A stretch of 64,000 nt of DNA, taken from the NCBI GenBank assembly GCA_963210315.1, contig OY723296.1, positions 186,001 to 250,000 on the forward strand, in the 5' to 3' direction. The stretch is from Rhynchopus euleeides (Eukaryota; Euglenozoa; Diplonemea; Diplonemida; Diplonemidae). Position 1 is the stretch's first letter. The number at the start of each line of letters is the position of its first letter. A program made the translations under genes and the position numbers. This document shows, piece by piece, positions 10,975 to 23,270 of this stretch. The notes under the pieces are model-generated. The model was given only the letters and a program-made list of their open reading frames with translations. It had not been told where the DNA came from and did no database searches.

Positions 10975-11293
10975 CTTGATGCGCACCGCCACCCACACAC
11001 CCAACAGCCCCTCTGCAGTGGTGGGGCGTGGCAATGCAGCAAGGTAGAAAAAGTGAGGCGCGGTTGTGTGAAAAACTACAAACGAAGGGTTACCCCCACC
11101 AACATTCGACCAACCGTATTCCCCGCCAAGCTTTCTGGTGGGGTAGGGTGGGGGGTGTGGGGTGGTGGGCGATGCGGGTGTCTCTACAGAGGGGGGCCCT
11201 GCCTGCCCTGCTGCAACGGTGTGGCGGTGGGCCCGTCTGGATCAGTTCCCCGGGGAGAGGTGTCGGGGGGGGCCACACTGCTTCAGGCCAGCA
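10975..11293. other. Short intergenic spacer
   Basis: No gene; G-rich stretches at about 11140-11170. It should carry the 3' flank of the next gene upstream and the 5' acceptor of the OMS1-like gene. Confidence 0.4.
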
Positions 11294-12325
11294 TCAGCTG
11301 CCGATGTACTGACACACGAAGAGCGGCGAGTTGGGCGGGCCGTGGAGGGGTTTGAGGAGTTTGTGCTTGGAAGCCCTGTACATGAACTCGGTGGTATCTG
11401 CAGCGCCGGTACCCCGGAAATCGATGCGTGCGGCAATGATGGCGTTCTTTATCAAGCGCTTGCCACCGAGCAACAGGTCCAGGTCCTGCTGGAACCACCG
11501 AGGGTCATGGTCCATCATTACGAAGTCAAACTGGATTTGTTTTGGGAGCTTGTTCAGATATTCATGCACATAACACCACACGGCTGTAATCGTTCGCGGG
11601 CGCAAGTTCTGCGCCAGTGTCTTGGCGGTGTTGGCTGTAGCGTCATGGCACTCAACCGACACAATGTGGATGTGCTGGTCGTCCATCGCATCGGACATCA
11701 GGCACGCAGTGTACAGCGCAAAGCCACTCCCGCAATCCAGCGCCATGCTGGGGCGGTGCGTGCGCACCAGCTTTGAGAGAAACGTCGCCGACGCGAGCGG
11801 GAGGCGCATCCGCAGGGTCCTGTCAGACGACGTCTCAACCAACTGAATCACATCCCGCGGCACATTCATCGCGGGGGACAACAGGCGCCCAATCGTCCTC
11901 TGAGACTCTTGCACCCTCTCGTACATCTCATTGGAGCCTGGATCCCGCTCGCCACGTGGGGCGACACGCTTGTCAAGCTCTTTCGAGATGCGGTGGTCCA
12001 CCGACTTAGCAGTGTCCATCATCTGCTCGCCCAGCCCTTTCATCATGGCATCTAAGCTCTCCGGCTGGGAGACAGTCTTCGGCATATGTGCTGCGGCTCG
12101 CCGCGCTTCGGTAATGGAATGCTGCAGGTTCTGCGGCAGCAGTGAGTAGACCCTGCTGGAAAGCGACTTCGACTGCGCGACACGCGCGTGCGAGCTGTCA
12201 GTCCTCGCCCACGGCGTCTCGACGATGCGCTTCTTCCGCAGCCCCGCCAGCTCCAGGTAGTGGTTTGCTGTGCGGCACATCCACGTCTTCCGCCGTCGCT
12301 CCAGCATGCGCTGCACCCGCTGCAT
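11294..12325 (-). CDS. COMT-like O-methyltransferase
   Basis: A 343-residue protein. The first 150 residues are basic and helical (possibly targeting or a protein-interaction region). The last 180 form a class I methyltransferase most like catechol O-methyltransferase: MALDCGSGFALYTACLM as motif I, VSVECHD as the acidic strand 2, FDFVMMDHDPRWFQQDLDLL as the metal/substrate strand, AIIAARIDFRGTG as the next strand, and a C-terminal FMYRA...KPLHGPP segment matching the COMT ending. The usual GAYCGYS glycine loop is altered (DCGSGFA). Predicted to methylate a hydroxyl of a small molecule; substrate unknown. Confidence 0.78.
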   Translation of the reverse strand: MQRVQRMLERRRKTWMCRTANHYLELAGLRKKRIVETPWARTDSSHARVAQSKSLSSRVYSLLPQNLQHSITEARRAAAHMPKTVSQPESLDAMMKGLGEQMMDTAKSVDHRISKELDKRVAPRGERDPGSNEMYERVQESQRTIGRLLSPAMNVPRDVIQLVETSSDRTLRMRLPLASATFLSKLVRTHRPSMALDCGSGFALYTACLMSDAMDDQHIHIVSVECHDATANTAKTLAQNLRPRTITAVWCYVHEYLNKLPKQIQFDFVMMDHDPRWFQQDLDLLLGGKRLIKNAIIAARIDFRGTGAADTTEFMYRASKHKLLKPLHGPPNSPLFVCQYIGS

Positions 12326-13060
12326 CGTGGAGGGTGTGTATGCTCCTCAAAGGCTAAAAAGCCGGTGTCGGAGGAGGGTGCAGACCCTCGGCCCCTCCCC
12401 GACAGTGTTGGGCCCGAGATCTAGTGCTACAGAGGGGGTCGCTGGTTCGGCAGCATGCACGGTGGACCCTGGTATCGTGTGCGTGTGTGTGTTGACGCAG
12501 TGATGTGTGGGGGCTACGGTGCACCAGAGGCGCAAAAAACGAGTGCAAAAGGTTCCACCACCGTGTGGCAGGGCAAAGGCAGGGATGGGGAGGGGGGGGG
12601 GGCGGGGGGCGAGGGGTTGCTCTTGAGACGCTCGAACCCCTCCACGCTGCCACACGCTGTGTGGCAGTCACTGGCAGTGTCGTATCGCCTTGCCAAGAGC
12701 GAAGAGGGGGCAGCGAGAGCTCGATCGACGCCACAGAGAGGTGTTGGCGACACATCCCACTCACGGCGGTTGACCGACGGGCAAGCTCCGCCGCAATGGA
12801 GAGACAGCTGAGACTGTGTGCGGGGGGGTCCTGAGCACGTAGACAGGTGCGGAACACATGAGATGCCTCAGAGAGATAGTTGCAAGGCGGCACAGAGGGT
12901 TGGCACACAGTGTGGTGCCCACGGGGCGGAAAGCACCCCCGTGGGGCTGCAACATCTCCCTCTGGGAGCTGTCGCTGAGAATACGCGACATTTACGCCGC
13001 ACAAGGCGGTGTAATAATCGAAGGGCAAGTGCAGAGCAACGCCAAGTGACTGTTACTGCG
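12326..13060. other. Intergenic
   Basis: No gene supported. A poly-G tract lies at about 12590-12605. Confidence 0.45.
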
Positions 13061-13144
13061 TTACTGCGTTTCACTGTCGCTGCTTTCGCTGCTGTCGCTA
13101 TCGCTGTTGCTGCTGCTGTCGCTGTCGGTGCTGTCAGTGCTATC

Positions 13145-13179
<35 letters not shown>

Positions 13180-13783
13180 CACTGCCACCGTTGCTGCTGC
13201 GATCTGCGGCCACATTCCGGAGCTCGAAGGTGCCCGGGGGAACTACCATCTCACCGCCACCGTTTTCCCCCACCAGCACTTCATCCTTGCAGAACCGCCG
13301 CGCGCGGTGCCCCATGCCCGACCACAGCGTCAGGGGGGGGCCGTCGCCACCCACAGGCTCGATCAGCTGATTCGGGTCCGATGCATTGAAGTCGATGTAG
13401 GGAGGGAACGCATATGCCCCTTTGCACCGGAGCTTGCTGTGCACAGGGTTCACCACGCGAACCGGCGCCATGCTGGTGACATGCGGCCACAGCTCCTCCA
13501 GCTCGACAACGGCAATCCACCCCGATGAATCCGCTTTGCGAGCCCACTTCTCTGCCGTCTGCAGGCTGCGGGTGAACGACACCCATGTCGACTTTGTCTT
13601 TGCCCTCGACCCACAGTTGACATGCGCCCCTGGGAGCTTCGCCTTCGCCGGCTCCTGCACAGAGATGCCCCCTCCGTCGAGGAGGCCTTCCACTTCATCC
13701 TGCCGCAGGCAGCGGTACAGCGTGACCTGCGACAGGTCTGGGTAGGTTGGGAGGAGGCCAGAGACATCTTCTAAGTCACCCAT
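13061..13783 (-). CDS. Unknown protein with acidic Ser/Asp tail
   Basis: A 240-residue protein starting at 13783. The N-terminal 180 residues look folded: LYRCLRQDEVEGLL, then CGSRAKTKSTWVSFTRSLQTAEKWARK and GWIAVVELEELWP. The order (YR... , a serine-containing strand, then SL..A..WA and an I.V.EL strand) recalls ADP-ribosyltransferase-like and DUF7587-type folds, but I cannot confirm a catalytic triad. The last 45 residues are almost only Ser, Asp, Glu and Thr, encoded by a repetitive CTG/TCG stretch, a probable casein-kinase-2-like target. Codon use and position within the minus-strand cluster support it as a real gene. Confidence 0.62.
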
Positions 13784-15350
13784 TGCGGTGTGCTGGTCGA
13801 GAGAGACCTCTAGCTGGAGTGGCGGGTGTGGCTGCGCGACGCAAACACACACACACGGGAATATTTTGGTGGATTCCACTTTCGTTTAGCGTAGGTCGCA
13901 CCGAGCGAACTCTGGTGCTCCCTCCAACACACACACACACACACACGGAGGCGAATCGCACAGGGGACGGGCCTAAGTCGCAATGTATCCCCGCGGGATA
14001 CAACATACATCCTCTCCATTTCATACGCAGACCGCCACCCACACACACAACGTCGAGCCCGAGCAGCAGCAGCAGCACCCGCAGCCCCGAGCCCACAAGC
14101 GCGCGAGGCTCGGGGCGGAGGGAGAGGGGGCGGCAGCGGCGGCGGTTGTCGCGGCGGCGGCGGGGGAGGAGCCGCAGGGGGCAGAGGCGGCGGCCACGCC
14201 GCCGCCGGGCGGCGACGGCGGCGGCGGGGGCCAATGCCGAAGATGACCTCCACCTCTCTCCCAGTCTCTGCAACAGAATGGTGCCTCAGAAATGAGTCAA
14301 AATTTGAGGCGCGTTCGACACACACTAAGCACCCGGCACGAAGCAAAAAAGAATCTCAACGGGCAGGGGGTAAGTGGAGGGGTCGCGGTGGCTGGCGTCG
14401 GCGGCGACGGTTCCCCCGAAGGGCGGACAATCTGTTTTTTATTCGTTTTCGTGCACTGCATATGTGGGGGCGGGGGGGGGGGGTAACGGTAGGGGAGTGG
14501 GGGGTGGTCAAAGGGCGGTTTCTTCAGTTCGGTTCGCCCGCGCTGTGTTGTCGGAAGTCAAAAAGAGAACATATCGCAGGACTGCCTGTGGCACTGGTGG
14601 GGGAACCCCCTACCACTACCTGCCTGTGACACGCCCTTGCGGAGAAGGAGCCTGGTGTCAGGCTCGAAGAACGATTCAAGGCAAGGCGCATCATGGCAAG
14701 TGGAGTGGTCATCCCGGTGAGTCGGCAGTTTGCTTTGCCCGCTCTGGCCTGCTCAAGGCGTCCCCTCTCCATCCCCCCGAAAGCTTCGTTCAACGCTTGT
14801 TGGGGGAAGACCACCAGGCCAAGAGATGGAACAGACGATACACACAGCGCATTCGATAACCTGCGGGTTTAACTTCCGAGATGAACAAAAAAATGGCCAT
14901 ATTTTTTCCGGTACCCGACGACCACCTGGCCTGGACGTTGTGAAAGAATCTTCCAACGCACAGGGCACACAAGTGATGTGCCACACTATTCTTCATAAGA
15001 ACCACCCTCCCCAGAGCTCCCCAGGGAGAGCTCCGGAGGGGCTGAGTCGTGTTGCGTCGTGTTGTGTTGGGGTTGGGTGGGGGGAGGTGAGGCAAATATC
15101 GTGAGAGATGAAAGGGGCCCTCCCCCCAGGCACGTGATGCAGACACGTGCAGACAGACAGGGAAATGTGTTAATTTGCCGCTCGCGGTGCCCGCTGAAGG
15201 GGGCGGCGGCGGCAGACCACAGCAATAAAAAAAACCAACAGCTGGGGGCATTCGCTGTCGTATGAAATCATAAACGGCGAGCCCTAACCAAAAAAATATC
15301 AGGGTGAAGTTCCCCCTGTAACAATAACAGCAATAGTTTGCGAAAGCTCA

Positions 15351-15540
15351 AAAGTCACTTCACCATTCAGCAGCAACCGCTCTTAGCCTGTATTTTGTTT
15401 GTTTGATGCGTTGACGCTTCTACACACAAACCCTGAAATGATAATCACACCCTGAGCCTGATGAAGGGTGGGGTTAGTGTATAGAGCACGTTTGGATGCT
15501 TGCTGTGGTGGGTGACTTTCTGCTCACACGAGTGTGCGGA
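15351..15540. repeat. Dispersed ~190-bp repeat, copy A
   Basis: Nearly identical to 45366-45554 and related to 43317-43473. It runs from AAAGTCACTTCACC, through GCGTTGACGCTTCTACAC and TAGTGTATAGAGCACG, to CACACGAGTGTGCGG followed by poly-A. No inverted termini or frame; SINE-like or a solo repeat of an unidentified element. Confidence 0.75.
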
Positions 15541-15729
15541 AAAAAAAAAGCACCCCTAATGAAATAACTGCGGGATACAATTTGGCCTCTGCCAACTGAG
15601 AGAAATTCCACCGAGAGACGTTTCCAGTGACGGGGAGGCGTCCCTCCTCCCCACTCCCTCCATGCAACAATAACAACAACAACAAAAATTTTGTTTGTGC
15701 GCCAAACCCGGGTGAACAAACCTCACGGG

Positions 15730-15832
15730 GGCCTTCGCTCAGAAATGCAGAGAAGTGAGGAATGGTGAGCCGCCTCACAACACTGGCTGCAAAGTGACAC
15801 AGTTTGACACACAGTGGCACAGAGCGAAGGCC
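15730..15832. repeat. ~100-bp MITE-like repeat, copy 1
   Basis: Bounded by GGCCTTCGCTC and its inverse GAGCGAAGGCC. Shares an internal CCGCCTCACAA...GACACAGTTTG.CAC core with 52960-53044 (same strand) and 28984-29064 (opposite strand). Too short to code. Confidence 0.65.
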
Positions 15833-17381
15833 TCCCACGTGTTTTGCCTGATGAAGGTTGGTGTGAGTGTGCGCACAGTCATAGCAACAAGGCAAGGTAG
15901 ATTGTGTTTGTCACCCAAAGCGCTGCCAACTATCTTTTTCACTGTGACAAGCTTTCTTCTTGTTGTGTGTGAAAAAAAAACGTCAAAATTAAACGGTCAA
16001 ACAAGTAAAAAAGAGGGAGGAGGGGGGAGGGTGTGGCCTGCTCTCTGCCACTCTTCCATCGCAGGGTGTGCTGGTGGAAGAACAAAAAGACAGAAAACCA
16101 CAAAATAATAAATGCAACCAAAACATCCCTCTTTCACCCCATGCTCAGTTGGCTGATGCCGAACCATCAAAGAATGTTGAACGAGAACAAGAGAAATGTG
16201 GGATCCACACCAGCTGTGCAAAATTTGTAGGGTGTCTAAAAGTGCATCCCTCCCTCCCCCCCGCTCAGGGGTCAGCACGAGGCTGGCACCCCTGCGGCCG
16301 GAGTGTGGGTTGCACGAGGTATCTCATCGCTTCCGGGGCCAGAAAAGGAAGAATGACAGCGACACAAAACCGTACAAAACAGAACAGCGTGATGCGGCGT
16401 TAAAACAGGGCACCGCACGCAGCGCCTGTTCAAAGGACTGGGAGGGAGGGAGCCAGGGGGGAGGTGGAAACAAGATCCATCACCTAGACTTGACCACGGG
16501 GGGGGCGGTGGGGCGGTGGGGAGGCTGTGGTGGCAGAACCAATCAGGGAGGGTAGGGGAGGGAGGGGGTGGGGATGGGATGGGTCTGTCTCAGGGCCTGA
16601 GGCCCTCTTGATGTCCCCTCCCACGTCCACACACACCCCCGACCCCTCCCCCACCCCACCTGCCTACCTCCTGTTCCCTTGCGGGGTGCAGGTGGAAATT
16701 ATCGAAATGGTAAGGACCAAGAACGGGCGTGTTGCATAGTTGTATAGTAATGGATGGAAGAAGATCCGGGAACCTCGTAGAATTATGAACCGAGCTGTTT
16801 GATGACAAAAGCGGCAAACTGCCACCTCTTGAACGATTTTGAACGATCTTTTTTTGGTGCCGTATTAAAAATGCCGTGATCTGTGGTGTTCCTGATGGGG
16901 ATTATTACAATAAAGACGACGGGTGGTGGGGGTGGTGTTCTCGCGACGGTGCCGTACTAAAAATGGTGCGCATTGTTGGCGCATCCCCCCAATTTTCCGA
17001 ATCGTGAAGGCCACAAGCCAGGTAGGCGACACGTCACACAGGCGGAATGCTGTGTGTATATCGTGTCTCTGCTGACAGCCGCTGAGCTCTAATCGTGGCT
17101 CAGCCGGCAAGAGCAGGCAAACGAGCATCCAAAGCTTGGGGGTTGGAAGGCAGTGGGAGTGTGTGTGTCAGGCAAGTTCAAAGACATGAATCCCGTTTGT
17201 TGCTTTTGATCATCATGTCCAGAAGAAAGAACCGCTTTCGAGAAAAGGTCAGAAAGGCGGCAGGTGGTGTGTGGGGGTGGGGGGGAAGGGGTGGGGGGGT
17301 GGGGTGACTGCAGCATTTTTTTTCGAACATATGAAAATACCGTAAGATGAAGGACCGGCTCCTCCCCCCCAAAACGTATTA

Positions 17382-18465
17382 CTGGGGGGGGTCAAATTGT
17401 ACTACCCCTTTAAATACAACTACCCCCTCAAATACAACTACCCCCTGGGTTTTTCAAAATAGATTGTTTTTCCAGTATATTAGTACTACCCCCCTTTTTG
17501 CCCGTTTTTTCCCCTTTCTAAGACTGTTGCCCCTGTAGTAGGGGCATGCCGCTGAGAAAAATCGGTTGCACCGAGCCTCCTGGCTGAGCTGGTAATTAAC
17601 GCCACGCTCTGAAGAGCAGCACTGCCAACCACTGCAGACCATCGGATACATAAGAACCCGTCCAACCCGTTTCTCCCACACAACTCTCCCGAAATGTGAC
17701 CCGTCATGACCTGGCGAACCTTGAAGCGATCGCAAGGAAGAGCTGCAGTACGCAGTAACCTGCATGGGGGCACTGGCTGTGGGGGAGGTTGTCTAGCGAC
17801 AAACTGGCGTTAGCTAGTGAGTCCTCGTTTGGAGACACCAGTCAGGTGGGGAGTTTGGTTGGGGCGGCACACTCTGTTACACATTAACGCAGGTGTCCGA
17901 AGGCAAGCTCAGTGAGAACAGAAATCTCACGTAGAGCATAAGGGTAAAATCTTGCTCGATACATGATCTTCAGTACCGATCCTCGGTGTGAAAGCATGGC
18001 CTAACGATCTTTTGGTCTCGCTCGAGCCTCTGCAAGCAGGTCATCGACCTCAAGAGACGCCCCTTCCACACCGCCGAGCGAGGTGGGGCCCTCTCGAGCA
18101 CGGCGCGCGACACGTGATTCGCCGCCGTGTTGAACACCAGTGACGCGGGTGTTTACTGGGTGTCGGTAGTGTACCGGCGAGGGGATCTGCATGTGTATGA
18201 TCCCCTTGGATCCCATTGAACCTCTGGAGGGTCTTTGGCCCGGAAGCCAACCCATAAACAAGGTTGAAATTAGGCAACTCACAACTGAAATGACCCCATC
18301 ACAATCCGTACGGATTCCAAACATGCCGATAAACAGCGTTTTGGCGACCTGGGGGTCATAAAAGTGACTCATCGTCACCAATTACCATTTATCTACATTT
18401 TCACGATTTAGGCAAGCGGTCCCGCCTATTAGTACTACCCGGTAGTACTATTTGACCCCCCCCAG
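17382..18465. mobile_element. Non-autonomous element, CTGGGGGGGG termini, TA duplication
   Basis: A 1,084-bp element. Left end CTGGGGGGGGTCAAAT, right end its exact inverse, flanked by TA (17380-17381 and 18466-18467). Subterminal GTACTACC words are repeated on both arms. On the minus strand, 18001-18381 is open for 126 codons (first Met near 18381) and contains the peptide FGIRTDCDGVIS, which recurs in degenerate form in three other places in this window. Probably a decayed or deleted relative of the element at 59167-60976. Confidence 0.82.
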
Positions 18466-21235
18466 TAAAAGTAGATGTGCGGGCAGTAGATGGGTTGCCT
18501 TCGTTCACCCGCCGCTATCTGTGTGTTGATACCGTTGATACTATTTTTTTTTGGGGGGGGGGGAGAGGGGCAAGTGGGGAAGGGCGCGTCGATGGGTGAC
18601 TGGAGATTTCCTGTATTTTTTTTTTGGTGTCGACAATCACAAGCAAGCTTGATCTGTCCCATTGACGCCCCTTACCCTGCAAGCAGGTGTATATTTTTTT
18701 TGCAGGTGTCATAGAATTGGTCGGGGGGGAACGGTGGAGGGGGGGATGAGGGGGTGCCACTTTTGTGCGGGTTGTTTCTTCTTGTGAGAAAATTATTCTA
18801 GCATTTCCATATTTTTTTTCTCTTCTTTTCTCAAACTGCAGGAGGGATGCGCGCACTTTCTCTCACGTCGAGACGCAGCCCGGTAGGGGTCGCCAGGGGC
18901 ACGAGCGGTGTGGTATGGAGACCTTAACAAGAGGCAAATATCGCTCTTGTTGAGTGGCCCCGTTTATGTCACAGCAAGCTCGTGGTTTAATCGGCACCTC
19001 ATCCACCGTACTATGCGCGCCATCGACAAGACAAAGGATAACAAGAAAAAGCTGCACCTCCGTGCACTGGTGATTTCTGATAAAGTTGCAAGGTGTCCAT
19101 TGATGTGCATGCCCCACCCTTTGGGTGGCGTGTGACATATCTGAAAGCGGAAGCGAAAAAACCGCCCAAGCGGCATCACTTCCGGATCGAGGAGACGAAT
19201 GTTGTTCGGTCTGCCGACACCCCACACCTGCACACCTGAAAGACGCAAATCCAGCAGGCAGCAGGGGGTGGTGACGTTGCAGGTTGTGAACGGTATCGCC
19301 TTGTGACACGAGTGGCCCAAAGCAGGGGCACGCACTGACACCGAGACAGCAGGCATTGAATCCACTCAAAAAAAAACCTGCAGATAAAAAGACGCCAAGC
19401 CAAGCTATCTCGTCAGACGGTGAAGCGATTACCCCAAATCGCGGAAGGGGGAAGCTCGCTTCACACAGGATACCGAGGCGTCAAACATGCCTAGAACTCA
19501 CAGGCTTTGGCGCCGCTGCGGCTCACCGCAGAGGGCCAGAGACGATGGCTCAACACGCATGATTTGGACTCCCCAGCCATCCGAGGTGAAGAAGTTCGGG
19601 TGTGTGGCGGCGTTTAGGGGGCACCCCTCAGGAGGGTGTTGTGGGGGGAGGGAGGAGGGGGGGGGTGAGTGACCAGATTCCGAAGAGTGTGCAAAAAAAC
19701 GAAAAGGGATCGATAAAAAGAATGAAGGCGTTGTTGGTGCCCCTGATTTACCCCTTTTTCACTACGCACAAACTACGCAATCTGGGGGGGGGGTCTCGCT
19801 TTTTGGTCCCCCCCCAGTTTTTTTTGGTCCCCCTTTCTGTGTGGCTACTGAGACAGGACTGGAGGCACTGCGCTGACCGAGCAAAAAATTATTGCCAGAA
19901 CTCACTATACACCGTACGAAAGAACGCACGACATGTGGGGCGGGACTCCAGAAACACCTGGGCAAGGTTGCCCCATGCCCAGAAACACCTGAGAAGGAAG
20001 TGAGTTCCAGGAGCCGCGTAGAACACCCTCGAGATTGTGAATGATGATACGATCACAGCCTTCAGGGCGCTGCGAGGTGCCACCCTGAAGGTGGCCCTTG
20101 ACATCAAGGAGAGCGTCGGCCGAGGGGTCGACGAAAAGCTGAAGAAGGCGCTACTGGCACTGGATCCCGCGGGGTATACGGAGGTCACCGCCACACAGGC
20201 AACCTCCGCTGACAACGTCCAGGAGACGTTATCCGAGGGGATCACAACGGCACTAGAGATCTGTGTCACGGGATCCAGGCGCCCACTCTCCCTCGACGGT
20301 CTGGGGATTGTTGTTGGGTATGGTGTCGTTTCCTGCAGCTGCAAAAAAGCGTAGCAACTGTGCTTCCTTCTTCCTTAATGATGCGTTGACGCTTCCACCC
20401 GGAGGAGCTGAAGCAGGCACCGCTTAATGATGCGTTGATGCTTCCACCCGACGAGCTGAAGCAGGCACCGCGCCAAAGGGCACCCCCAAAGAGACCTGCA
20501 AAGACTGCGTCGAAACCCGCACCGAAGGCTGCCAGCGCTGCAGCACCTGAAGAACCTGCAGCACCTGAAGCGCCTGCACCCTCACTGACCCCGGAACAGC
20601 AAGAACTCCTTGAGTTTGGGGTCCCGGCATAGAGACAGAGAATGGCTGAGTAAATCAAAAAATGAGACCCCCCCCCCCTTTTCACTACGCACAAACTACG
20701 CAATATGGGGTCGTCAGGGGCACCAGTTGTTTTGTGCGCCAGAAATAAACAACGGGGGAGGGGGGTTTTTTCCCGACTTCCCCCACTCGAGCAGAGAGGG
20801 GGGGCCGGGGAGGAAGAAAAGTGGGTCGTGCGGGGAGGGGGGGGACAGCAACAACAAAAAGGCAAAGACAGGCAAAAAAAGGTAACGGCAAAAGAAAATA
20901 CAGCAAACGCAAGAAGGAGGGAATAATCCAGGAAGGAGAAAATCCAGAAAAAGGGGGGCTTTTGGAGTCAGAAAGAGACCCAGTTTCCCCCCTCATCATT
21001 TGAAGACTCACCCCTTCCCAAAGAATATTCAAGACGAAGGTACTGGGGAAGAGAGGAGACCTTTTTTCAGTTCGGTCAGACGGTTGGGTGTGCGAGGATA
21101 TGTGAGAAGATAGGGAAGGGCACGGAAACTGTGCAGCCGAAATTCGGGCTGTTCTTCAGTTTTGCGGCAACGCTCGCTGCAGACATCGACATCGCCGGTG
21201 GCTTGTGTCGATGGCAGCAATGGGGTCGCGGCGTA
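18466..21235. other. Gene-poor interval
   Basis: Outside the weak coding-like stretch at 20010-20632 nothing is supported. A direct repeat of about 26 bp (TTTTCACTACGCACAAACTA and following bases) occurs at 19757-19782 and 20677-20702, flanked by C/G homopolymers, so the 0.9 kb between may be a mobile unit. Adenine/guanine-rich sequence fills 20760-20990. Confidence 0.4.
20010..20632 (+). pseudogene. Plus-strand coding-like fragment, origin unknown
   Basis: Two adjacent plus-strand frames look protein-like but lack a good start. The first (about 20013-20354) has helical composition (ATLKVALDIKESVGRG, VDEKLKKALLALDPAG). The second (20435-20632) is a Lys/Ala/Pro-rich tail ending LTPEQQELLEFGVPA. 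They are in different frames; a GTATGG at about 20318 could be a splice donor. Between them a 49-bp tandem duplication (20375-20470) repeats GATGCGTTGA(C/T)GCTTCCACC. It may be a transposon-borne gene remnant, since it sits opposite to every host gene. Confidence 0.25.
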
Positions 21236-23270
21236 TCACTGTGCCTTCTGCGCCTTCTGTGCCTTCCGCTCTGCGACGAGCTGCGGCAGGCTCTTGTAGT
21301 ACTGCACGCCAGTCACATCGTCAACGTAGTGGCAGTACCTTGACACCTCCATCAGTGTCGTCAGGAGCGAGCGGCTGTCGTAGCGGTACAGGTGCGGGTA
21401 GCGGCCACGGAACACTTCAGTTGCGGCCTCTGCCCTGTAGTGCGGCAGCTGGAACGAGATGTGGTGCAGGACGTGGGTGGACCCGATGTGGTGGTGGATG
21501 TAGTTGATCAGGGAGGGGTAGGCCCTGTCGCAGCTGCTCGTCGCGCCGCGCATGTAGGAGAAGTGCCCGTCAGAGAAGTGGGGGATGTCCTTGTCGGAGT
21601 GGTGCAGCCACGTGTACAGCACCAGCCACCCGTTCACCACCAGGTACGCACCCCAGAACCTGTCGGGGTGTGGTGGAGCGCAACACCGCATGCAGTGCAT
21701 ACCAGAACAGTGCCGTCCCGAGGCCCAGCGTGAAGTCGACGTATGCCAGCACGCACAGCCACGCGATGCACCCGAGGGTGCCGGGCAGGATCATGCTGCG
21801 CTGGTTGTTCTCGAACACCTGGCTGGAGCCCTTGAAGTGGCTCACCGGCTTCTTGCGGTCAATCTTCTTGCCCTGCGGCGTGCGACGCCCGCCCGTTGCG
21901 TTGTTCACCAGGTACAGGGGCCAGCTGTGTTGGTGCAGAGAGGTGGTGCCGACAGCAGCAAGTGGCTGACATACCCGAAGACAAGGTGCTGGAAGACATT
22001 CCAGAACACGAAGGCGTCATCCCCGATGATGTTCGACACAGACATGTCCAGCCCCGTGCCTGTGGGGGTGTGGTGGGCAGGGCAGAGTGCAAGCTGACAT
22101 ACCGTTGCGGTGGCTGGGCACGTGGGTCTCGCCGTCCAGCAGGTGGTTGGTGAACATGTGGTGCTTGTGGTGCGAGTACCTCCACGCCCAGAACGGCACC
22201 AGCAGCGGGGTGTGCGTCACAAACCCGACCAGGTCGTTGATCAGCGTGTTGCCCCCAGTCCCTGCGAAGGCACGGTGGCCACACTCATGCCCGATCACCC
22301 ACACGCCCGTCAGCGTCGTCCCCACCACCACGGAGTAGATGGGCCACAGGACAGACCACTTGGCTGTGTCAGAGACATACGGCAGCAGGAGGTAGGTGAG
22401 GTACATCAGGGCCGCGTTCAGCACGAGGTCGTGCAGCAGCCAGAGGAAGGAGAGGGGCAGGGACACGTCGACGGAGTGGCCACGCTTCACGACCTCCCTC
22501 TTGATGGCCGCCACGTCGGGCATCATGTAGTTCAGAGTCGGCAGGTCGCGCACGCCGTCCACAGCAATCTGGATGCGCCCATTCGTCGACTCGGGGCAGC
22601 CGAAAGGCACGACTGTGCTGATGGAACGCTTCACGCTGTCGTGCGACTCCTGCATGCCGGCGGTGCTGGGCGGGGTGTCGGTCACCACCATCAGGGAGGC
22701 GAGCTGCTGCGTGAGGTCGTCGCAACGGCGCAGGTCACCACGCCCATCGCACCCCAGCACGGGCAGGCGCAGCGCCGCCGCAGCGGGGATCTGCACACCC
22801 TGTGCCTGCCACTGCTCCATCACGGCCTGCGGTGTGGTGCTCTCGGTGCGGGCACCCATCACCAGGGCAGCCTTCGTGAAGCTGGCAAGGTTCTTCTCCA
22901 GCTGCGCGATGTCGTCGGATGCGGCGAGCAGCACAGCGGCAAGCATGCCGGGACGGTCCCCGGTGGCTGCGATGAACTCACGCGGCAGGTCCTCCACCTT
23001 GTGGTGCTCGAGGTACTCCGCCACCTGCGCCAGCAGCTTCAGGGCGACAACATGCCCGCCCTCCTCGCCCATCGCGCTGCACGACGTCTCCGTCCAGCTG
23101 CCGGCCTGCAGGTCCTTCATGAGGTCGATCCCGCCTGCATTCTTCAGAGTGTCAGCGGTGCGCTGCACAATGGGCGCAACCTGCGGCAGCTCGGCACGCT
23201 CCTTGATGCAGCGGAAAGCAGTGTCCGCAGGCCCTGCGAACAGAGCAACCCTGCCGTTGGTGCCGACCAT
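21236..23270 (-). CDS. Acyltransferase-like domain fused to Delta-12-type fatty-acid desaturase
   Basis: Four exons: 23270-22103, 22059-21975, 21924-21703 and 21659-21236. Introns of 43, 50 and 43 bases all start GTATG and end CAG; the spliced frame is 632 residues. The C-terminal 400 residues are a membrane fatty-acid desaturase with HECGH (328-332), HHKHH (367-371) and a late HVLHH, the three iron-binding His boxes of Delta-12/omega-3 enzymes, plus GWPLYLVNNATG and WLVLYTWLHHSD. Residues 1-200 are an unusual extension resembling the acyl/malonyl-transferase fold of fungal-type FAS and SAT domains (ALKLLAQVAEYL, then IAATGDRPGMLAAVLLA, then VMGARTE), with the nucleophile motif GHSxG replaced by GDRPG, so probably inactive. 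Likely an ER enzyme adding a double bond to an acyl chain; it ends in lysine-rich KAQKAQKAQ. Confidence 0.9.

Larger units (their letters stand above)
13784..17381. other. Gene-poor interval with microsatellites and dispersed repeats
   Basis: No gene I can support. Contents: CA microsatellites (13839-13856, 13928-13946); a GC-rich stretch at 14050-14240 encoding only Ala/Gly/Gln-rich frames on both strands; two dispersed repeats listed separately; and two copies of a GGTGCCGTA(T/C)TAAAAATG word at about 16857 and 16949. A tRNA A-box-like word occurs at about 17096 without a matching B box. Confidence 0.5.

Noticed and set aside
13983..14246. Plus-strand 87-codon protein rich in Gln, Ala and Gly
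   Set aside because: Compositionally driven by CAG/GCG repeats; equally open in antisense frames; no conserved segment.
17094..17170. Possible tRNA (TGGCTCAGCCGG resembles an A box)
   Set aside because: No matching B box (GGTTCRANNCC) or cloverleaf pairing could be found; the same holds for TGGCTGAGCTGG near 17581.
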